Shown one piece after another: positions 42,501-53,853 of a stretch of 64,000 bases of DNA (within the stretch, counting starts at the first letter, position 1; each line of letters starts with the position of its first letter). This stretch comes from Hemileia vastatrix. Lineage: Eukaryota > Basidiomycota > Pucciniomycetes > Pucciniales > Zaghouaniaceae. The stretch lies in assembly GCA_030280995.1 (NCBI GenBank), contig JASXTE010000001.1:26508106-26572105 (forward strand), written 5' to 3'. The position numbers and the translations under genes are program-made. A model generated the notes under the pieces. That model did not search any database, had not been told where the DNA came from, and worked only from the letters and a program-made list of their open reading frames with translations.

Positions 42501-45249
42501 GAGGAATATCACTCAAGTTACAGGATATGGTAATTTTCATTTCTTCTTGAACACTTCATAAGATATGAGAACCATGAGCAAATGCCATAGGGAAGGAGGT
42601 AATTGAGGCAATTATAGAATCCTTTTGTTCACTAGTTAACTGATCACCAAAAAAAGCAGTATTTATTTCATTTAATAAATCATCCATTTCAATTTTTGGT
42701 CTGTCTTTACACTGGATCAGTGAGTTACAAGACTTTAACAGATGCCCAGAAGGTTTTCTAGGGGAGGAAATTTTGAATTTTCTTTTTCCATTCAATCCCA
42801 AGGTGAAGCAATTATTTTCTGGGTCCAATTTCACACCAAACATGGTTAAAATATCATTATCCATAATAAAACAATTGCTTAAATTATCATTTTTCATGAT
42901 AACAAATTCACAAATAGCTCTGACACAACCACCATTATATTTGAAGAATACAGAGGTTTTGTATTTTCCAATAGGACACAAGGTAGAACCATACCCTCTC
43001 CATTTTTCAGAAGTCATAGGTAACAATTTACTCAAATAATCCTTATCCACTGAAGCTAAGGCTCTTTCAGACACTACACTTCCTCCAGCACCAGAGTCAA
43101 GAACTACACCAACATTTTTACCATTAATGATAACAGGTGCTTTCAAAGGAGATATGGCTATAGTATTGTTATTAATATCTTTAATTATTTCAGCATTTTC
43201 CACTGAAGATAAATCCAATACACATTCTTCAGATATATTATGTAAATAATGGACATCCTGTTCCAACATTAAAACATCTTTAACAGATTCATTTTCATAG
43301 GAGATATTACTTTCACAGTCACTATAAGAATTATTGAAATCAATTTCAGCTTCATCAGTGTCTTCATTTTGTCCAACAAGATGAATTTGCTTGTCACAAA
43401 CATGACCCTTTTGCCATGATTTGTTACATTTAAAACAAGTATTTGTTGCATATTTTTTAGGTGCAAATGGGGCAGAGGTTTTACCAGATTTTTCTGGGGG
43501 CTATGTAGAGGGTTTATTTTGATCAAGATAAGATTTTCCAAGGTAATTCTTTGGTTCATATCTATGGTTGAGCAGTACCTCATTACAGATATTAATGAAA
43601 GAAGAATTTTCCCTTACATGCTCAGTTCTGGCTACATTTAAATCTCTAAGAGAATTTTGTAATTTATACAAGATTTTATCTCTACAAATATCATAATCCA
43701 TATTTGGATCAATTGCTCTCAGGATTTTTGTTACTTTCATAAGAAAAACAATGGGTTTTTTAACAGAGGAGGATACATATCTAGTATTCTCATACAGTCT
43801 TTGCTGAGCTAACCTGAATTTTGAACCACCAAACTGATTCTCAATCAAGGATTTCCAATCATTCCATGTATAATGATTGTTATCTAAAGGAACAGATTCA
43901 TACCACATCAAGGCTACATTGGAAAATAAAGAAATTAGCTTAGAAACAATTTCCTCATCAGGTAGTTTATAAGATCTTTTTAAATTATCAATTCTTTGGA
44001 TAAAGTGTTGCCAATCAGATGAAGAATCACCATCAAAGGTAGGATATTGGTCCAAATTATGCCAATTTTTCTGACTAATGGGATGGTCCATCCTTTGGTT
44101 TGAATTATTTATCATTAATAATTCCTGAAGTTTAGCCAGGTGTTCAGAAATTTCATTATTTACAGAAACAGCTGGTACATGACCATCACAAGATTTTTTG
44201 CTAGTAGAAAAAGATTTTACAGACTCATTGTCAGTTTGTTTAATGGCTGAAATATGAGGAAGAAAGGAGGAACTCTGCTCAGGTACTTTTTCTTTATTTT
44301 TATGCAGCTTATGGGCAGCATTCTCATTTATACCATAATTATTGATGTTTAAGGTTTAAAATTTTTCCTGCAGGTCAGAGACATAGTTTCTTATCCTTGG
44401 ACTTTCAGACATCTGGTCATTTACTTTTGCAAGAGATAAAACATTTCTGTCCTTAGATACTGTGTGTTTGGCACTTAGTGCATAAAAATCATTTTTTAGC
44501 TTTTTAAACTCATTTTGTAGAGATTTAATTTCACCTTTTAATGAATAATTTTCCTCAATAAGGGGTTTTAATTCACTCAAGGTTTTATGCAGATTGATAT
44601 TCATATCTGAGATAGATCTATGGTCACTCCTTACTTGTTTTTGTTGGCTAAGAACAATATTCCAGGTTTCTTTGATTTTAAAATAAGCTGTATCTTGTAG
44701 AGAAGAACTTACTTTACAATGCAAGTGCAAATTATTTAATCTATCACTCTCATGTATCAACAAATCTCTTAAATGTTTGTATTTTACAACATTAAAATCA
44801 AGGGTATCTTTCAACATTTCCTCAGAAGTTTTCTCAATTAAAGTATAAACCTCAGGTGAAACAGAATCATTCTTAATTGCAAGAGAAGGATTAATTAAAG
44901 AAGTAGAAGTCAAATGTAAAGGTTCATCAAATGATAAGTTGCTAATTACATCATTGGGGCTACTCATTAAAGGAAGTTGTCTTTTTAAAGGTTTAAATGT
45001 TCTTTCACCAGGATCCACAATATTACCTGAAGAAGATTTGTTATTATACATACCAACATGTTTATCAAACAAATTACTCACCATGGCAAGGGAGAAAACT
45101 TCCCCTGTGCCTTCTTTCTTCTGCCTCCCTGATAAGGATGGGGCTGAGGAGACAGATGGTAGGTTGGTGTCCTGGATGGGCCAGGGTGTTGAGCTGTTGG
45201 TCGCTGAACATTCTGTTGTTAATGGTTCATCAAGTAATCCCATTTCCAC
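39586..45249 (-). pseudogene. Element B gag-pol, tandem unit 2 and upstream gag
   Basis: From 45249 down, one frame holds almost everything: MEMGLLDEPL, coiled-coil gag (to 44356), capsid-like DQYPTFDGDSSSDWQHFI (about 44040), QFGGSKFRLAQQRLYE, the zinc knuckle CFKCNKSWQKGHVC, and protease VLDSGAGGSVVS. Reverse transcriptase follows with YIDDIIVF, RNase H with LYTDASFVGLGASL, and integrase zinc CDSCQKSKRLKG. Nonsense codons: TAA 44356, TAG 43501, TGA 42556, TAA 42319, then three near VF-KFMD, EG-LMV and FS-TFDE, and one after SEDTK (40786). Two compensating frameshifts lie in the integrase core (about 40560 and 40110). The chromodomain-like tail is EIDKILNDRIITFERGTEY. Non-functional. Confidence 0.92.
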
Positions 45250-45713
45250 TGCTCCACCTGCAGAGTGTTTTACTTTTGAGTGAAGGAGCTGGGAGCCTGA
45301 TGGGTCTGAGGTTGAGGCTGAGGCTGAGTGGCTGGGAAATGAGGAGGTTGAGCCTGTTTGGGATTTACTAACTCCTGCATCTGTTGCCAGAGTGTGTCTA
45401 CTCTTGCCTTGTACTTCATACTTTCTTCCTTCAGTTCTTTGATGTGACTGTACAGGTTGTTTACTTGTTGAGTCAGTGGTATCTTTTTATTTTTATACCT
45501 CTGAGTGGATTTTCCTGATTTATTAGAGGTTTTACTTCTTTCAGAGGTGTTTGGTGAGGGGGGTTTGCCACTTCTCCTGCCATTTCCACGTCCTGAAGGT
45601 TTTTTGTCAGCTGAATAATTTTTTTAAGTTAATTTAGAAGAAACTATAGATTCAGTGTCAACATCCACTTCAATCTCATCCACATGTAAGTTATCCATGC
45701 TGTTAGACAAACT
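45078..45713 (-). pseudogene. Element B ORF1 overlapping gag
   Basis: Ends at TGA 45078-45080 with a basic C-terminus finishing PLPW. The central VEQWKWDYLMN (about 45235) matches the KWKWDW block of elements A and C. The upstream part has LTQQVNNLYSHIKELKEES coiled coil and Pro/Gln-rich linkers. It is broken by stops and at least one frameshift. The gag frame (start 45249) lies at -1 relative to it, as in A and C. Element C is inserted just upstream (at 45714), cutting the leader from ORF1. Confidence 0.6.
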
Positions 45714-47214
45714 TGTCAGGCTATGGTCAAGTACAAGGACGTGAACTAGCTTGAATAGTCAGTTGTCTAGAAGATTTTAATGGTCCTATATGAATACTGT
45801 AGTTTTAATCCACTAAGTTATAAAATATAATCAAATATAAAGGTCTCAGTAATATAATTCTCACTATTATTATATATGGCTTACAATCTTAGTAGTTGGT
45901 AGAAAAATAGATTATATAATTCAGATACTATTCAAAAGTCTTATAAAAGTACTAATTGATATGTATTGTAATTGATTTGGTTATATTGGTTAAATTGTAG
46001 TGATAAAGAATGTAGAAAACAAGACCCAAAAACCTCCTCCTTTTATACACACTGAGTTCCCCAATTAATCCCTTGATGTACTATCCAATACACAGTTAAT
46101 GACGCCTCAAAACAACTAATAGACCTTCCCATCAACATCCCTAGTGACCCATGACATAATTAGACAAGTAACAACCGCCAAAATACTGTAATAATAAGGA
46201 AGATCCATCAAAATAAAAGAAAAAGACAAAAAGAGAGTATATGCGTATAAAACAATGATATAAAAGACTAAAGGGGACTTTTTAAGGTTAATAATAGCTT
46301 AATAATAAGGGGGATTTACTGTAGAAATAATGGGGCTAATCCTGACATTATACTACGTGAAATTCCCATTCAAAAATAACCAAAATTGACTGAGAAACCA
46401 CCCAAAAACTTAAAAAAGAGCGTGAGATGTGGGGTAACTACATGCAGTTCTTGGAAGGCGCTTGCACAGGTAAATCCTTGACTAAAATTAGGCGAATTTA
46501 AGCGTGGTGATGAAATAAAGTGCCAAGAGTGAGGTTATTAATGAAATTAGTGCATATAAACAAGGTCAATGCATTATTAATTAAGCTAGGACACTAAATA
46601 AGCGCCTGTCGCCTATTTTAGTGTGTTTCCCCACAGTGGGCGTAGAATGTGGGGTAATTATAGTGTGAAAAAGCTAACTTTGCTAAAAATGAAGCTATTC
46701 ACACGGGAAAAAAGCAGGCAGTATGTGGCCAGTACACAGAAGCCATTTCTGGCATAAAAAACACCAAATTTGAAAAGTGTTATTTTTATGCATTTAAATA
46801 GCCAAATCAATAGTTCTAATTGAGCCCAATTGATCTGTCAAAACGCAATTTTGATATTCTCAATTTTATAGCGCATATAGTCAACTTTTAAGTGAAATAA
46901 AGTGCATTTCTTGTTTTTTGCATAAAACAATGAATATAACAGCTTTAAGTGTACTTAAAAATTATGTAGCCTTATACTTAAGGTTCTTAAGATTACCCTA
47001 ACATATTCCAACTTAATATTAAGTACATAAGACCTATAAAAGGTGGATATATGCGTGTATATAAGGTGTTATAATGGCATTTTTTGTGTATTATCATAAT
47101 TTTACTTATGTATACTATTTGTGTACTCTTATTTATTGTTCCCATGTATAGTTCATGTGTTTAACATAACTTATAATCACTTTTTACTCAGTCCTGGAGA
47201 TATACAGGCTGACA
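45714..47214 (-). repeat. 3' LTR of element C
   Basis: 1,501 bp, TGTCAGCCTG to TAGCCTGACA on the minus strand. A GTATAAAAGG box lies at about 46039-46048 on the minus strand. The 589 bp from 46626 to 47214 are identical to the 5' copy; all differences lie in the other 912 bp. Confidence 0.97.
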
Positions 47215-47226
47215 CTCGCCCACCCA
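47215..47226 (-). promoter_or_regulatory. Polypurine tract of element C
   Basis: TGGGTGGGCGAG on the minus strand ends at the 3' LTR. It is less purely purine than the GTGAGGGAG of A and B. Confidence 0.65.
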
Positions 47227-47394
47227 AAGAAAACAATAAAAAAAATGATAAGTTATACATTTTATTTATTTATTTGTAATTTTCAGGTATTCAGATTAAT
47301 TCTGTAGCATTAAAGATTATACTTTAAAGAAATAAAACATAATAAAATATTATGAGTACTGGTTTTTTAACCCCTCAGCTGGTTGAACAGAAGT

Positions 47395-50300
47395 TTATTT
47401 CTGTTTAAATTTTTTAAGAAGGGTGGATAAATTAGAAATTTCTTTTTCAGGTATCCATTTATCAAATTCATTTGATTTCCCTTTAAATCTTAGTAAATAC
47501 TCAGTTCCTTTTTCTTTAGTAAGGATTCTTTTCTTGAGTATTTTTTCAATCTCTGTTTTTTTCACAATTTCTTCAGGTTGCTTTTTAGGCCTTCCCCTTC
47601 TTTTTGGAAATAAATCAGGATCATTTGCATGGTAAGGTTTCAATAATGAGATAGGGAAAACTGGATGTTTCCTATCATATGGAGCATATAATATGACTTC
47701 CACTGCATTATTCCCAACCATTTTACTTACTACAAAAGGTCCTACAAAGGGATCCTTTAATTTAACATTACCTTGTAAGTTAAAATGTAGTGTTGATATG
47801 AGGACTTCATCTCCCTTTTTGAATTCAAATTCTTTATGAGATTTGTCCCACCTTTTCTTTTCATATTCAAATGCTTTTTGGATGCATTCTTCTGCATGCT
47901 TTCTACACATTTGTTGCATATGAATAAAGGATTTAGTGCCAGGGTGTATATCCAACCTTGGTAATTTATTTAAATGATTTACTGGGGTATTTGGTACGTA
48001 TCCCAGCCAGAGTTCAAATGGTTTCTTCTCTGTTACAGAATGAGTTGTGCTATTATAAGAAAATTCAAGGCCAGGAATTAATGTTACCCAGTCATGTGTG
48101 AATTTCTCATTGTCTTTGTATTCTAATCCAAAGGCACAATATCTTCTGATCATGTCTTCTAGAGTTTGTATCATCCTCTCAGCCAGCCCATCAGTTTGTG
48201 GATGGTGTGCTGTAGACAATTTTAATTGACAACCTGATACTTCCATCAAAGATGTCCAGAACTCTGAAGTAAATTTAGGATCTCTGTCAGAGATTATGGC
48301 TTTGGGGAACCCAGCAGTATTCATCATCTGAGTCCACCATAGTAATGCCAAGTCTTTTGCAGATACCTCTTTATGGGTAGGGATAAACTTACACATTTTT
48401 GTTAATCTATCCACTATTACCCAGCAAGAATTGAAACTTTCTTTTCCTGCTAATGGCAAGCCAGTTACAAAATCCATGTTTATAATTTCCCATGGAGCTT
48501 TTGGATGCTCTATTTGTTGTAACAACCCAGCTCTCTACCCAGTTAATCTTTTAGATTTCTGATAAGAGTCACATGTTTCAATGTATTTTTGTACATCCTC
48601 TTTCATTTTTATCCACCAGGCTGTATTTTTAACTCTGGTTAATGTTTTGTTAAAGTCAAAATGACAAGCTAAGATGTCATCATGACAAGTACTCAACATT
48701 AACTCTTTCATAGAAGGTGGTATTACTATTACATTGCTTAACTTTTTCCTGTAATATATATATCCATCTTCAATTGATAGTTTACCTTTTTCCAACGCAT
48801 TTTTATACTTTGGAGGCAAGGTTTTAATTAATGCACTCATGGAGGCATTTGTTGGATCATTAAGAATGGTAGATAGTTTAGACAAATCTTTATCAGATGA
48901 ATAATTTTCTAATATAGTTTGCATAAACTCTTCTTCTAAATCCACTATATAAATCCCAAATATATGTATAACCTCATTTTCAGGTACATAAGCTGGGTTG
49001 TCAGCATCATTTGGCAAAGGACTTCTGGATAATAAATCCACATTTGAATGCAATGTTCCTGCTCTGTGAGTGATTGTCATTCTTCCTCTGTACTCTTGTA
49101 CAGCTAGTTGCCATCTAAACATGTGCCTATTAGGTGTTTTCATGTTTAGTAATGATTTTACTGCACTGCAATCTGTTATAAGTTCAAACTTCTGGTCTTC
49201 CAGATAGTAATGAAGTTTCTCCAAAGCCCACACCACGGCTAAACATTCTAGCTGTGTGGCACCATACCTTAATTCTGTCTTTCTTAAGGTTCTGGATATA
49301 TAACAGATAACTACTTCAGATAATTTTCCATTTATTATCTGTTTTTGCTGTAAAGCAGCACCCAAACCTATGAAACTTGCATCAGTGTACAAGATAAAAG
49401 GTAGGGTGAAATCTGGCAGTCCCAATATTGGAGCTGACATTAAGAGTTCCTTTAATTTATTAAAGGTGTGTTGTCTTTCATTATTCCAAATGAAAGCCTC
49501 ATTCTTCCTGATTAATGTTGTTAAAGGGGCTGCAATGGATTGGTAATTTTTAATATATTTTCTATAATATCCACACATACCCAAAAAACTTTGAACCTCT
49601 TTTACATTTTTAGGTATCCCAATGTTTTTAATTGCTGCCACCTTATTCTGGTCAACACAAATTTGTAATCCAGATACAACATGTCCAAGTACTTTCAAGG
49701 ATTGAAATCCAAACTTACATTTCTTTAATGCAATAGTCATATTAATTTCATCCATTTTTTGAAAGACTCTTTTCAGGTGATTTAAATGTTCATCATATGT
49801 TTTTGAAAACACTATGATGTCATCAATATAGACCAATAGCCATCCTTCAACCATTTCCTGATGAAAGACACTATCCATCAATTTTTGGAAGACTGAAGGC
49901 GCATTCTTTGGGCCAAATGGCATTCTCACATACTTATATATACCCATATGTGTGGTTATTAATAAGTAATTTTGAGAATTTCTTTCCACAGGAATCTGGT
50001 GGTAACCCTTGTTCCCATCCAGACAGGAAATATATTTTGCTCCTTGTAAGGTAGCATGGATAGAAGCTATCCTTGGTAGAGGGTAAATATCATCTACTGT
50101 GTATGTATTCAGAGCTCTATAATCACCGCATAATCTTGCCTTATCTTTTTCATAAGAGATTAATACTGGTGAAATGACACAATACTTAGGTGTTGTGTCC
50201 ACTTTTTCAACAATACCCATTTCCAACAACAATTTTATATTGTCTTCAATATCTTTCCTTTTTGCAGGAGATGCTGGGTAAGGTTTCTTTTTTAAGCTGC

Positions 50301-53268
50301 CAGGAATATTATCCAGATCACAGCTTAGAGAGATTTTCATCTCATGGTCTTTGACCAATCCTAGTTCATTTGAACCATGAGCAAATGCCATAGGATATGA
50401 TTTAATCAATCTCAAAATATCTTCTTCTTCAATTTTTGAGAGTTGAGGACTGAAAGAGGCCTTTTGGATTTCATTTTCCAATTCACCCACTTCATTGGTG
50501 GTTCTTCCACCTTGCAGTTGTTCTTCTCTAGGAGAAACGGCATATACTGAATTTTCAGAACATATTTTGAATTTTCTTTTACCATTCACCCCTATGGTGA
50601 AACAACTGTTTGCAGGATCTAGTTTAATGCCAAATTTTGTCAATAAATCATTGCCAATAATAAACCAATCACTACAATTATTATTATCCATTACTACAAA
50701 TTCACAAACTGCTCTAACATATCCATTATTATATTTAAAGAATACAGCAGTTTTGTATTTGCCAATTGGATTTAATACTGAACCAAAACCCCTCCAGTTC
50801 TTTGTCTGAACAGGTTCTAGTTTTTCCTGGTACTTAATATCAAGTTTCATTAATGCATTAAGTGAAACTACACTACCTGCAGCCCCAGTGTCAAGAATGG
50901 CATTCATTTCTTTTCCACATATGATAATAGGTGCTTTGATAGGTGTTATTTTGTAAGTGTCATGAGATACATCTTTAATTATTTCAGCTTCCTCTATGGA
51001 AGTTAAAGATGTGTCTGTATGAGGTATAGCATCATTCAGGAACATTATATCCTGTTCTAATACAAATATCTCATTTTCATCATCACTGTAAGATATGTTA
51101 CTTTTGCAATCCTCACTAGATTCCACATTCTCCTCTTCATGATTACTAGATTCAGAGTTCTGTGAGGTTTCAATAACATTTATTCTCTTCTTACACGTGT
51201 GACCCTTAACCCAAGGTTCATTACATTTGTAACAAGTCTTATTTTCTTGTCTCTTAGGGACAAGGGGAGCTGAAGGTTTTTTCTTTTCCACTGGTAACTT
51301 ACTTGTAGTAGGTTTTACCACGTCAACACTTTGTCTGTAATTGCTATACTTGGTTTCATACTTGTGGTTTAATAATATCTCAATGCATATATTAATGAAT
51401 CCAGAGGTGTCTCTGATAGTTTCAGTTCTAGCTACAATAATGTCTCTAACTGATATAGGCAACTTGTATATTATTTTTTCTTTCCACTCTTCATAATCCA
51501 TTTTTGGATCCATAGCTTTCATGATTTTTATTAAATTCATTAAGAAGACCATGGGTTTATCTCCAGCATTTGGATTATATCTGGCCCTTTCATACAATCT
51601 TTGTTGAGTGATTCTAAATTTTGGGCCACCAAATTGCCTTTCAATTAGTGCCTTCCATTCATTCCAGGAGTAATTAATTCCCTCACTCAATACAGATTCA
51701 AACCATAATAAGGCCACATCTGTAAATAAAGATATTAACTTTGAAGTAATTTCTTCATCAGGTAGTTTGTATGAAAATTTTAAGTTATCAATTCTTTGTA
51801 TGAATTGTTGCCAATCAGATTTTGAATCCCCGTCAAAAGAAGGGTACTGATCTAACTTAGGCCAGTTCTTTTGGCTAGTTTTTGCTTCCCTAACCTGAGG
51901 AATATTGAATAATTCACTTACTTTAGAAAGATGATCATTTATTTAATCTTTTACTGATTTTATATTCTCAGAGCCCATGACACTATGTTCATGCTCCATC
52001 ATTGGTTTATCATCAGAGTGTTTCATAAAAACTGGTACTCTTCCTACATAAGAGGTATTATCCTTTATTGTTTCAGTATTTTTCAAAATGTTAGCTACTT
52101 CAATTTCTACTCTTTGAAACCTATCTTTTATCACAGGTACATGAGTTAAGGTATCATTTACATTTGAAAAAGACAATTTTACACGTCCCTCTATGGTGGC
52201 CATAATATTCTGAGAATGTTCTAATTTAATTTCTAAATTTTTAGTCTCAGAATTTAATCTTTTGTTTTCATTGATCAATTCATTATTTGAATTCTCAATA
52301 ACTTTTAACTTATTGGCTGTTGTACTCAATGATTGTGTGATGTTTAATAATACACTTTCCGTATTATTGTTGGACTCTCTAGAGAATTCTTCCAATTTTT
52401 CAATTCTTAATAATAATTTACTAATTATTTTTGATTCCATTGGATTTTCTTTTAGAAAATATTCAATTTTGTCTGTTTCCAATTCAGAAGATTCATCATC
52501 AGGGTCAATTTTTAATTCATTTGATTCCATTTTTATATTAATAGTATTTTCCTGGTGGTCAATAAAACTATGTACATTGTCCTCATTTAATGACAAGTCT
52601 AACATGTTATTTTCAAATGAATAATTTTTTAAATCCTTATCAATTATATCCAATAACTCTCTATCAATTTCATTACCTATAAGTAATTCATTGTTAGGAT
52701 TATATAATTGATCTTGAGAAGATGGATGACTTACCACGGTCTTATTCCATTTCCCCTGCCTCTCCTTGGCTTTCCCCTGTAAGGGTAACTGCTGGATCCC
52801 TGTTGAGGAGAACTGTTGTAGTTTTGGGCATACCAATCCCACTTCCATTTGCTTACAGTTATCTTTTGGTCCTCTTCTGGGACTGGAGGTGTTGCTGTGG
52901 TATTTGGTGCCACTGGTTGTTGATGAGACCTTATATCCACTAGAGCCTGGTTGACTTCTATAAAGCCCTGTGTCGCCCTTTTCTCCAGATTGTTGATCTG
53001 GTCTAACATATTGTTTACTCTTATTGTTAGTGTATTCAGTAGGGTTGAGAGGGAGTGAAATTGCTCTTGTAAGGTGTTTTTGGACTTCTTTATTGACATT
53101 TGTTTTAAGAGTTTTTCCTTTTCCTCCATGGACATTGGTGGGGTGTTGTTTATTGTTACTGGTGATTCTTGACCCTCCATTTGGATGTCCTGTAACAGGT
53201 CTTTCAGCTCTAGTTCTTAAGTTATAAGGTTTTGCCTTATTACTTACAATGTCATTGTTGTCACACAT
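47395..53268 (-). pseudogene. Element C gag-pol polyprotein, two nonsense codons
   Basis: One 1,958-codon frame stopped only by TAA at 51943 and TAG at 48535. The TAG stands where element B has Lys in RLKGKRAGLLQ. By approximate residue: N-terminal PYNLRTRAERPVTG (13); coiled-coil gag (300-420); DQYPSFDGDSKSDW (475) and QFGGPKFRITQQRLYE (540); zinc knuckle CYKCNEPWVKGHTC (680). The protease is LDTGAAGSVVS (Asp at 792) and the reverse transcriptase has VYIDDIIVF (1146). RNase H is YTDASFIGLGAALQQKQ (1295). The integrase zinc region (1530-1555) ends CDSYQKSK, where the last Cys is Tyr. The integrase core is DFVTGLPLAG, SDRDPKFTS and TDGLAERMIQ. The chromodomain-like tail is EIEKILKKRILTKEKGTEY (1905-1955). 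It would copy RNA and insert DNA in the nucleus, with the tail guiding it to marked chromatin. As written it is probably inactive. Confidence 0.95.
52731..53180 (-). CDS. Element C ORF1, short coiled-coil protein overlapping gag
   Basis: A 149-codon frame fully inside the gag frame but one base out of phase; the gag frame is -1 relative to it. The frame is open a little further upstream (ELELKDLLQDIQ) after a TAA. Residues about 20-85 look like coiled coil (LLKQMSIKKSKNTLQEQ, LDQINNLEKRATQGF), followed by a Pro-rich linker and VSKWKWDWYAQNYN. The basic C-terminus YRGKPRRGRGNGIRPW comes before TAA. Elements A and B keep the KWKW motif, the basic end and the Trp-stop. Two heptamers in the right phase for a -1 shift, GGGAAAG (52776-52770) and GGGAAAT (52755-52749), lie near its end. 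The bases around the stop, G|GTAAGT, also fit a splice donor. Role unknown; probably an N-terminal gag product. Confidence 0.65.
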   Translation of the reverse strand: MEGQESPVTINNTPPMSMEEKEKLLKQMSIKKSKNTLQEQFHSLSTLLNTLTIRVNNMLDQINNLEKRATQGFIEVNQALVDIRSHQQPVAPNTTATPPVPEEDQKITVSKWKWDWYAQNYNSSPQQGSSSYPYRGKPRRGRGNGIRPW

Positions 53269-53836
53269 TTTTACGTGGAATTTTTAGAGAATTGAAAGTT
53301 TAGATATGAAAAACTTCAAAAAGGAGTTTAATCAGTATTTATTAATACCACTGAAGACAATTTTATTGCTTACTTATTGGTATGAAGTGAATCTTTAAGT
53401 GCCAAAAGTCAAATATGCTTTTATGTGGTCACTTGATTTAACTGGTCTACAATATGTAGCCGTGTATTTATATTTAAAAAAGAAAATTTGTTAGTAAGAT
53501 TCTTTCCAAATATTAAATGAATTTTACAAACCAATAAAAAGGGATTAAGAGTCCTGTAAAAAGAAAACAATTAATCAGTTTAATTGGTTATCATCTGCAA
53601 AGATCACAAATTTAATTGGTCTATTGACAGACTCCCACTAAGAACAATTATATGTTAAATTAGTGGTAAAATTGATGATTAAATATCACAATTTTATTAT
53701 ATAACAGGGCTTCTTTTTCTGAAATCACTATATAAGTGACCCCAACCTGTTGTAATTATCCAAATATTTCTATAGGGATATTATTTACGTGTACCTTCTT
53801 TGAAAATGTCACTTACTGGATTATAACAGAATTCTT
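53269..53836 (-). other. Leader of element C
   Basis: About 570 bp between primer site and gag start without a recognisable protein, the expected place for an untranslated leader and packaging signals. Confidence 0.6.
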
Positions 53837-53851
53837 GAGGAAAGGCACCCA
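53837..53851 (-). promoter_or_regulatory. Primer-binding site of element C
   Basis: On the minus strand TGGGTGCCTTTCCTC begins two bases after the 5' LTR. It would pair with a tRNA ending GAGGAAAGGCACCCA. The same TGGGTGCC is found in B' (56065 downward). Confidence 0.75.
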
Positions 53852-53853
53852 AT

